Below are positions 14,487-19,362 of a DNA stretch of 19,362 bases, one piece after another. Source of the stretch: an uncultured Alphaproteobacteria bacterium (lineage in GTDB: Bacteria; Pseudomonadota; Alphaproteobacteria; RF32; CAG-239); the NCBI GenBank assembly GCA_910577205.1, contig CAJTMA010000004.1, forward strand, positions 1-19,362, in the 5' to 3' direction. Both the position numbers and the translations under genes were made by a program. Every line of letters starts with the position of its first letter. Positions within the stretch are counted from its first letter, which is position 1. Under the pieces are notes generated by a model that saw nothing but the letters and a program-made list of their open reading frames with translations, was not told where the DNA came from and did not search any database.

Positions 14487-15782
14487 ATGCCTGAGATAAA
14501 ATGTCCCAAATGCGGAGAAGTATTTACGGTTGATGAATCCGGATATGCCGCGATTGTTGCGCAGGTTCGTGATAATGAGTTTCATAAAGCTATTCATGAA
14601 CACTTGGAACATATAGAAAAAGAAAAGCAAAGTGAGCTGAAACTGGTAGAAAGCAAAGCAGAGATGGATAAAGCACAATCCGTAGCTTCACTTAATCAGG
14701 AAATTTCCAACCTCAAAGCTCAGCTTGTTTCTCTCGGAAAAGATAAAGATTTAGAAAAGGCCCAAAGTATTTCTAGTTTACAACAGGAAATTGAAAAATT
14801 AAAAGCGCAGGTTTTAACCAATGATAAGGATAAACAACTCGCGGTAACTGAGGCTGTGACCTCTAAAAATGATGAAATCACTGCTCGCGATAAAAAAATT
14901 GCGGAACTAAATATCAAATTACAAGAAGCCGAGAAAGATACTCTGGTCAGAGAACAAAACTTAAAAGATAATTATGAATTACAACTCAGAGAAAAAGATA
15001 CGCAGATTGAATTTTACAAAGACCTTAAAACCAAGATGTCTACCAAAATGGTCGGAGAAACTCTGGAACAGCACTGTGAGATAGAATTTAACAAATTACG
15101 GGCGACCGGTTTTCAAAATGCTTACTTTGAAAAGGATAATGATGCCAAAACAGGTAGTAAAGGTGATTACATCTATCGTGAATCAACAGAAGATGGTGTT
15201 GAGTTCATTTCTATTATGTTTGAAATGAAAAACGAGATGGATACGACGGCAACAAAACATAAGAATGAAGACTTTTTGAAAGAACTTGATAAAGACCGTC
15301 AGGAAAAAGGTTGCGAATATGCCGTTTTGGTTTCTCTTTTGGAATCTGATAATGAATTGTATAATTGCGGTATTGTAGATGTTTCCTACAAATATCCTAA
15401 GATGTATGTTATTCGTCCACAGTTTTTTATCTCAATGATTACAGTTTTACGAAATGCTGCCCTTAATTCTATTCAATACAGAAAGCAACTGGCAGAATAT
15501 AAGAACCAAAACATTGATATTTCTAACTTTGAAGCAGAAATGAATGACTTTAAAGATAAATTCGGACGCAACTACCAATTAGCCAGCGACAAGTTTCGTA
15601 AAGCCATAGAAGAGATTGATAAGACTATTGACCACCTGCAGAAAACAAAAGATGCCTTGTTATCCTCAGAAAATAATTTGCGTTTAGCCAATAATAAAGC
15701 TCAGGATTTGACAGTTAAGCGTTTAACGAAAAATAATCCGACAATGGCTCAGAAATTTGCAGAGTTGGAAAATAAGGAATAA
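14487..15782 (+). CDS. DUF2130 protein: zinc-ribbon, coiled coil, PD-(D/E)XK-like nuclease
   Basis: A 431-aa protein starting at ATG 14487 with AAGGA upstream, 12 bases after the KTSC-like gene. The N-terminus has one CxxC pair ('IKCPKCGEVFTV', Cys6 and Cys9), a half zinc ribbon. A long coiled coil covers about residues 40-200, with repeated blocks such as 'SLNQEISNLKAQ' and 'SLQQEIEKLKAQ'. The DUF2130 core (about 205-345) contains 'SKGDYIY' (Asp227) and 'IMFEMKNE' (Glu246, Lys248). This Asp-X18-Glu-X-Lys spacing on a predicted strand fits a PD-(D/E)XK nuclease. A C-terminal helical part follows (about 350-431). The function of the family is not established; a DNA-processing role is inferred from the fold. 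It closes the operon and is followed by the hipBA control region. Confidence 0.88.
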   Translation: MPEIKCPKCGEVFTVDESGYAAIVAQVRDNEFHKAIHEHLEHIEKEKQSELKLVESKAEMDKAQSVASLNQEISNLKAQLVSLGKDKDLEKAQSISSLQQEIEKLKAQVLTNDKDKQLAVTEAVTSKNDEITARDKKIAELNIKLQEAEKDTLVREQNLKDNYELQLREKDTQIEFYKDLKTKMSTKMVGETLEQHCEIEFNKLRATGFQNAYFEKDNDAKTGSKGDYIYRESTEDGVEFISIMFEMKNEMDTTATKHKNEDFLKELDKDRQEKGCEYAVLVSLLESDNELYNCGIVDVSYKYPKMYVIRPQFFISMITVLRNAALNSIQYRKQLAEYKNQNIDISNFEAEMNDFKDKFGRNYQLASDKFRKAIEEIDKTIDHLQKTKDALLSSENNLRLANNKAQDLTVKRLTKNNPTMAQKFAELENKE

Positions 15783-15787
15783 AGCAT

Positions 15788-15839
15788 TTCCTTTGGAAAA
15801 TGTGATAATTCGCCATTTTTTCCTTAGAAAAATGTGATT
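15788..15839. repeat. Two direct repeats, candidate HipB operators
   Basis: Two 20-base copies (15788-15807 and 15820-15839) match at 18 of 20 positions and are 32 bases apart, about three helical turns. Each contains a small palindrome (TTTCCTTTGGAAA in the first) followed by ATGTGAT. They lie between the DUF2130 stop and the hipBA promoter, where HipB-type repressors often bind paired operators. Confidence 0.65.
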
Positions 15840-15857
15840 CTGTAGGGAATTGCATTC

Positions 15858-15886
15858 TTGACTTTTATTTTAACAGATAATATAAT
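15858..15886 (+). promoter_or_regulatory. hipBA promoter
   Basis: TTGACT (15858-15863) and a perfect TATAAT (15881-15886) are 17 bases apart. This is the closest match to the sigma-70 consensus in the accessory part. Transcription would begin about 32 bases before the hipB start. Confidence 0.85.
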
Positions 15887-15925
15887 ATCTACAAATAGCA
15901 AATAACTGCATTTGGAGATAATATA

Positions 15926-16225
15926 TTGTCTTTTATGTTGAAATCGCAGCAAGAGGTTATGCAAGAGATTGCAACGAGAGCCAAAGGCAAGCGTTTGGCG
16001 CAAAATCTGACGCAGGAAGGTTTGGCTTTGCGTTCCGGAGTTAGCTTGGGAAGTATTAAACGTTTTGAACGAACCGGCGAGATTTCGCTTAAATCACTGA
16101 TTGATATTGCTTTGGCTTTGGGCTGTTTGGAAGACTTTGACGCCCTGTTTGCAGACAATGCGCCACGGGGCAGTTTGTTTGAGAACAGAGAAGAGAAAAA
16201 GCGCAAACGGGGGAGCGTTAAATGA
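15926..16225 (+). CDS. hipB: HipB-like antitoxin, XRE-family repressor
   Basis: A 99-aa antitoxin. The start is TTG 15926, 8 bases after GGAG (15914-15917); the in-frame ATG at 15935 would be 17 bases away and is less likely. Residues about 11-65 are an XRE helix-turn-helix: 'IATRAKGKRLAQNLTQEGLA', recognition helix 'SLGSIKRFERTG', then 'LIDIALALG'. The C-terminus is short, basic and probably disordered (ENREEKKRKRGSVK). HipB would bind and neutralise the HipA kinase and repress its own operon through the paired repeats upstream. Its stop overlaps the hipA start by 4 bases (ATGA), the usual arrangement for matched synthesis. Confidence 0.88.
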   Translation: MSFMLKSQQEVMQEIATRAKGKRLAQNLTQEGLALRSGVSLGSIKRFERTGEISLKSLIDIALALGCLEDFDALFADNAPRGSLFENREEKKRKRGSVK

Positions 16226-17394
16226 GATTGAATGTTTTTTTGAACGCTTACGGCAAGCGGCATTTTGTTGGTGTTTTAGAGGAGCAGGCTCCTCGTATCT
16301 TCTTTGAATATTCTCCGGAATTTATTGCAACCGGAATAAATTTGTCCCCTTTTATACTTCCGCTCAAATCGCAAATATTTGAAGATACCAAACAAACTTT
16401 TGACGGGCTTTTCGGTGTGTTTAACGATAGTCTTCCCGATGGCTGGGGCTGTTTGCTTTTAGACCGACAATTACAAAAGAAAGGCTTGAGTTTGCAACAA
16501 ATCACGCCTTTGCAGCGGTTGTCTATGATTGGGCTTAATGCTATGGGGGCTTTGGAATATGAACCGATTACCGAAAATGACAGCGAATTTCTCGGCAGTA
16601 TCGAACTTGATTCACTTTGCTTGGAAGCTAATCATATTCTGGCCGGCAAGAGTTCGGAGGTACTTGATAAGCTTTTAACCCTTAACGGCTCATCCGGTGG
16701 AGCACGCCCGAAGATTGTAGCTCTGGTTTCAGATGATAAGCAAAATCTGATTCACGGGAACTTGGCTGAGCCGGGTTATAGTCCGTGGTTGATTAAGTTT
16801 GCGTCATCACTTGATAATAAAAACATCGGCGCGCAGGAATATGTTTATTCACGGATTGCCAAAGACGCCGGTGTTGAAATGCCGGAAACGCATTTATTCC
16901 CTTCAAAAAACTGTGTCGGCCATTTCGGTGTCAAACGTTTTGACCGGATCGGCACGGAAAAAGTGCATATTCATACGGCTTGCGGTTTATTACATGCCAG
17001 CCACCGAACATCAAGCATTAACTATGACGCTTTATTAAAATTAACCTCAATACTCACCAAGGACATTCGGGAAGTTGAGAAAATGGTACGGCTGATGATT
17101 TTCAATGTCAAAGCCGGTAACAAAGATGACCATAGTAAAAACTTCTCTTTTATGCTGGATAGAAACAATAACTGGAAAATGACGCCGGCGTATGATTTAA
17201 CCCCATCGCAAGGGATTAACGGTGAGCAAACTTCTATGGTAAACGGCAAAGGGACGGATATTACCGATAACGATTTGATTAAAACTGCCGCACCTTTCGG
17301 ATTTTCGGAAAAGAAGATTGCCGCAATTATCGAACAAACAGACGATGCGCTGGCAAATTATGGCAAATACATGCAAGAGCTCGGCGTAAAGTAG
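16222..17394 (+). CDS. hipA: HipA-like toxin, serine/threonine kinase
   Basis: A 390-aa kinase (E. coli HipA is 440), starting at ATG 16222 and overlapping hipB by 4 bases. HipA toxins phosphorylate a translation factor (glutamyl-tRNA synthetase in E. coli) and cause dormancy. The N-terminal lobe includes 'VFNDSLPDGWG'. The kinase shows 'SSGGARPKI' (157-165, the flexible ATP-loop region), 'WLIKF' with the ATP-binding Lys, 'FGVKRFDR', the catalytic loop 'GNKDDHSKN' (299-307) with Asp and Asn, and 'PAYDLTPS' (Asp325) for metal. All expected catalytic residues are present, so the enzyme should be active. The target cannot be read from sequence. A hairpin terminator follows 14 bases after the stop. 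Confidence 0.94.
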   Translation: MRLNVFLNAYGKRHFVGVLEEQAPRIFFEYSPEFIATGINLSPFILPLKSQIFEDTKQTFDGLFGVFNDSLPDGWGCLLLDRQLQKKGLSLQQITPLQRLSMIGLNAMGALEYEPITENDSEFLGSIELDSLCLEANHILAGKSSEVLDKLLTLNGSSGGARPKIVALVSDDKQNLIHGNLAEPGYSPWLIKFASSLDNKNIGAQEYVYSRIAKDAGVEMPETHLFPSKNCVGHFGVKRFDRIGTEKVHIHTACGLLHASHRTSSINYDALLKLTSILTKDIREVEKMVRLMIFNVKAGNKDDHSKNFSFMLDRNNNWKMTPAYDLTPSQGINGEQTSMVNGKGTDITDNDLIKTAAPFGFSEKKIAAIIEQTDDALANYGKYMQELGVK

Positions 17395-17407
17395 GAAACC
17401 GGAGCAG

Positions 17408-17450
17408 ATGTTAAACTTTATCTCAAATCCGAACAAAGTTTAACATTTTG
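17408..17450 (+). terminator. Terminator of hipBA
   Basis: Perfect 12-base inverted arms (17408-17419 and 17435-17446) with a 15-base loop, followed by a short T run. The stem is AT-rich, so it may be only moderately efficient. Confidence 0.6.
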
Positions 17451-17512
17451 CCATACAGGCTTTGGACAGCAATTTCAAAACTCTATATTTTCCAACGGTT
17501 ACAGAGAAAATG

Positions 17513-17662
17513 TTAAAGAATATGTATTCTTTGATATTTTTCTTCTTTCATCATTAACCAGAGTTGATGCGTAAGGTCTTTACGGGCTAGGATTTCTTCA
17601 CGATGGGCAAGGAATAGGTCGTAATTGAGGTGTGATTTTCCTTCTACATCAAATGCATTTTG
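17513..17662 (-). pseudogene. Possible gene remnant, no start codon
   Basis: On the minus strand a frame of 49 codons ends at TAA 17513 and reads like real protein: 'NAFDVEGKSHLNYDLFLAH', then 'REEILARKDLTHQLWLMMK' and 'YQRIHIL'. It has no suitable start. Further upstream it is interrupted by the 17663-17708 palindrome, and a stop codon follows shortly after. It is probably the 3' end of a gene broken by rearrangement. No family is recognised. An 8-base palindrome (17515-17522 with 17525-17532) overlaps its stop. Confidence 0.4.
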
Positions 17663-17708
17663 TTCACCACTAAAAAGCCCTCCATTAGGAGGGTTTTTTA
17701 GTGGTGAA
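17663..17708. terminator. Strong bidirectional terminator-like palindrome
   Basis: Two 21-base arms (17663-17683 and 17688-17708) pair along their whole length, with one G-U wobble and a 4-base loop. The CCCTCC/GGAGGG core is flanked by A and T runs, so it can terminate in either direction. Confidence 0.8.
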
Positions 17709-17940
17709 ATCTAACAAGGTCGAACGAGTAGAGTTCGAGACCGAACGAAGAGAGGGACGGCGTACTGTAGCGCGAAAAATGGTTTTGCATAAGTTGCAAA
17801 ATGGTTTTGCATGGGTTTAAAGTCTAAGTTCTGTCCACGGTTTAAAAGGTGGGTTTTGCCGGAAGGCCTTTAAATCCGCCACTTTCACAGCCGCCTTTTA
17901 AGAGGTTTTTAAATGGTTTTGACCTCGTCTTAAATTTAAA
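17709..17940. other. Structured gene-free region
   Basis: No gene is supported here. The region holds an imperfect inverted pair near 17717-17745 (with GAGTTCGAGACC), paired direct repeats at 17776-17812, an inverted pair at 17842-17852 and 17891-17901 (TTAAAAGGTGG against CCGCCTTTTAA, 10 of 11 matching), and a third partial repeat copy at 17911-17921. It could be an origin, a transfer or recombination site, or a structured RNA. The sequence alone does not decide. Confidence 0.5.
17776..17812. repeat. Paired 15-base direct repeats, 22-base spacing (iteron-like)
   Basis: AAAATGGTTTTGCAT occurs identically at 17776-17790 and 17798-17812, about two helical turns apart. The second copy lies inside a 17-base palindrome (17795-17811). 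A partial copy, AAATGGTTTTG, is at 17911-17921. This spacing suits paired binding of one DNA-binding protein. Confidence 0.75.
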
Positions 17941-17967
17941 ATAAAGGAGCATTTAATGCCCCTTTAT
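17941..17967 (-). terminator. Probable terminator of the 195-aa gene
   Basis: 12-base arms (17941-17952 and 17956-17967) with one mismatch and a 3-base loop. On the minus strand the stem is followed by a T-rich stretch. It lies 24 bases after the stop codon of the 195-aa gene. Confidence 0.6.
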
Positions 17968-17991
17968 AAGCCTTATTAAACGTTAAATACA

Positions 17992-18579
17992 CTAACTGAA
18001 AAATTTAGATAGTGTCGGCAAAAATGGTTGCAATATTGTTATATGCGTACCTATTAAGCTCACAAACTTTGTATATTTTTCAAGAAAAGAGTTTTTATCG
18101 TTTGTAGCTACTTTCATTTCATTAATTGCTGCAATAATAGAATCTTTATTATTCACGCTCTCAATTTGTTTTACACATTCAATCATATTATCGAAAATAG
18201 TTTTATCATTTATAATATTTTGATTGCTGTCGCCAAGATTAATAATATTGCCATTTCCTTGAAAGCCTTGAATATTTATATGTCCTTTTGCAGACTGTTT
18301 CCTTTCAAATTCGCTTAAATGCATAACTTTACATTGATAATGAGCAGGAATTCCAAAAACATTATCATAAAAAGATGGCTCAATCACAATAAAAGTTTCA
18401 TCTACACCATTTTTATTATGGACAATGAGACTGTCATTTTCACTTATTTTAACATTTTTGTTCTTTGCGTATTCAATAAATATTTTGCCACTATTACACA
18501 TTCCGACTATTTCATCATGCGAACCATCTTTATGATTTACTGTAATTTTTGTTTCAAGATTTTTAAATATACCAAACAT
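17992..18579 (-). CDS. Unknown protein, possible accessory or defence-linked
   Basis: A 195-aa protein starting at ATG 18579, with AGGAG 8 bases upstream. I do not recognise the family. Residues 1-90 look like a small beta-rich domain ('TKITVNHKDGSHDEIVG', then 'SLIVHNKNG'). A Gly- and Asn-rich linker follows at about 98-122 ('INIQGFQGNGNIINLGDSNQ'). This kind of repeat joins domains in many island-encoded regulators. The rest is helical, ending in a hydrophobic stretch ('FVSLIGTHITILQPFLPTLSKFF') that could insert into a membrane. It is very AT-rich. Related hairpins flank the gene on both sides, and an adenine methylase gene lies upstream on the same strand. The membrane reading is a guess from hydrophobicity. 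Confidence 0.72.
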   Translation of the reverse strand: MFGIFKNLETKITVNHKDGSHDEIVGMCNSGKIFIEYAKNKNVKISENDSLIVHNKNGVDETFIVIEPSFYDNVFGIPAHYQCKVMHLSEFERKQSAKGHINIQGFQGNGNIINLGDSNQNIINDKTIFDNMIECVKQIESVNNKDSIIAAINEMKVATNDKNSFLEKYTKFVSLIGTHITILQPFLPTLSKFFS

Positions 18580-18589
18580 TAGTTTATCT

Positions 18590-18630
18590 CCTATATAAGA
18601 GGCTGGTTATTACTATGCCCCTTATATAGG
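18590..18630 (-). promoter_or_regulatory. Hairpin over the ribosome binding site of the 195-aa gene
   Basis: 14-base arms (18590-18603 and 18617-18630) pair with one mismatch around a 13-base loop. On the minus strand the stem ends within the AGGAGA ribosome binding site (18592-18587), so folding would hide part of it. No T run follows, so it is not a typical terminator. It may control translation or process the upstream methylase message. Confidence 0.55.
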
Positions 18631-18643
18631 TTTTAATTTAAGT

Positions 18644-19362
18644 TCACGCAAGAGTTGATAAGTCGATATTGCTTATTAACAATTCCTTTGCCTTTTTGCC
18701 AGATTGGGTTTCGGTCGTATAGGTTGTTTGCACTTCTTTTATATAAAAAACCTTAAAGATACGGCGGATTTCGGGGACATCGTTTATTGACATGATAAAC
18801 TTGCCTTTAATCCTTTTCAGTAGTTTGGCCAGCTTGTCAAAGTCAGCCTTGTTAAAGATACCTTTACCGTAGTCGTTCTCGTTATTCCAATAAGGCGGGG
18901 CGAGGTAAAACAAGCTGTCGGCTCGGTCATAGCGTGTTATGAAATCGCGATAAGGCAGGCATTCAATATAAACGCCTGTAAGCCGGTGATGCAACTCCTG
19001 AATCGCCGGAATAAGGTGTTCGACATTAAATCGCCCCGAACGGTCGACCGCTATGCCAAAATGCTGACTGTATGTTTTGCCGCCGAAAGCGTTTTTCTGA
19101 ATATACAAATATCTGACGGCTCGCTCCAGCTCCGTCAAGAGCAACGGCGGCGTTGCCAGCATTTGCTTGAACTTCGCCCGGTTGCCAACCTTGAACTTTA
19201 GCATATCGGCCAGATAATCTGAAAACAGCTCCACCATGCGAAACATATTGTCGATTTCGCTGTTAATGTCGTTGATAGCCTCGTACTTTGGCTTTTGGGG
19301 GCTTCGGAAAAACACGTCGCCCATGTCCATAAAAAGCTCTACATTTATACAGTTATAGTCTT
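18644..19362 (-). CDS. D12-class DNA adenine methylase, cut by window edge, catalytic motifs altered
   Basis: The frame is open to the window end, so the 5' part is missing; the ATG at 19330 is internal, because homologous sequence ('NCINVELF') continues upstream of it. It has the marks of phage-type D12 methylases, which transfer a methyl group from S-adenosylmethionine to adenine: 'EAINDINSEI', 'YLYIQKNAFGG', 'SINDVPEIRRIF' and the closing 'ELLISN'. However, catalytic motif IV reads 'YLAPPYW' instead of YLDPPYW (codon GCC for Ala), and motif I reads 'ELFMDMG' where E-x-F-x-G-x-G is usual. Loss of the motif IV Asp normally removes activity, so this copy may be dead. The gene is otherwise intact and ends at TGA 18644. 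Confidence 0.85.
   Translation of the reverse strand, partial: DYNCINVELFMDMGDVFFRSPQKPKYEAINDINSEIDNMFRMVELFSDYLADMLKFKVGNRAKFKQMLATPPLLLTELERAVRYLYIQKNAFGGKTYSQHFGIAVDRSGRFNVEHLIPAIQELHHRLTGVYIECLPYRDFITRYDRADSLFYLAPPYWNNENDYGKGIFNKADFDKLAKLLKRIKGKFIMSINDVPEIRRIFKVFYIKEVQTTYTTETQSGKKAKELLISNIDLSTLA

Larger units (their letters stand above)
8300..19362. mobile_element. Putative integrative island inserted at tRNA-Glu (far end outside the window)
   Basis: Inferred element. To the left of the tRNA are housekeeping genes. From the tRNA 3' half rightward are a serine recombinase that abuts it, small mobile-element genes, a DUF3768 remnant, a tyrosine recombinase, a candidate defence operon, hipBA and a phage-type adenine methylase. 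I looked for a second copy of the tRNA 3' end to mark the right border and found none, so the border is probably beyond the window. The left border is placed approximately. No conjugation or virion genes are visible. Confidence 0.55.

Noticed and set aside
17717..17745. GAGTTCGAGACC stretch as the far attachment site (attR)
   Set aside because: It resembles a tRNA T arm but does not match the tRNA-Glu 3' end (GAGTTCGAATCTCG), so it is not a duplicate of the proposed target.
17776..17812. Short CRISPR array
   Set aside because: Only two copies, 15-base repeats and a 7-base spacer; no cas genes nearby.

Overview
This looks like chromosomal DNA of a host-associated alphaproteobacterium, joined at a tRNA-Glu gene to an accessory island. 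The assignment is an inference. It rests on a GTTC-N7-GTTC operator in front of lexA (the alphaproteobacterial SOS box), on DUF3768 and DUF1737 sequences that are mostly alphaproteobacterial, and on overall gene style. One point against an ordinary alphaproteobacterium is the class II lysyl-tRNA synthetase, since many members of the class use class I.

Left part (1 to about 8,300), ordinary chromosome: a secreted DUF1566-type protein with a strong promoter; lexA with its SOS-type operator; an exported protein that may bind or cut peptidoglycan; lysS coupled to a divergent polysaccharide deacetylase gene; two small genes (a 53-aa His-rich heptad protein and a 49-aa membrane peptide); an MliC-type lysozyme-inhibitor lipoprotein; a family 2 glycosyltransferase; and tRNA-Glu(UUC). 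Several intrinsic terminators and sigma-70-like promoters can be read directly.

Right part (about 8,300 to the end), accessory island: a large serine recombinase gene abuts the tRNA and its reading frame runs antisense through the whole tRNA gene, so the tRNA is the probable attachment site. Next come small mobile-element genes, a DUF3768 remnant, a DUF1737 protein and a catalytic-core-only tyrosine recombinase. The centre is a tightly packed three-gene operon: a PHP-SMC-type ATPase (resembling the TrlF/PPL defence-type proteins), a 71-aa KTSC-like protein, and a DUF2130 protein with zinc-ribbon-like, coiled-coil and PD-(D/E)XK-like parts. This is the best candidate for an under-described defence system. 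It is followed by a hipBA toxin-antitoxin pair with a near-consensus promoter and two candidate operators.

The far right holds a gene remnant, a structured gene-free region with 22-bp-spaced direct repeats, an unrecognised 195-aa protein bracketed by related hairpins, and a D12-class adenine methylase cut by the window edge. The methylase has APPY in place of the catalytic DPPY and a damaged motif I. No second attachment site was found, so the island probably continues past the window.
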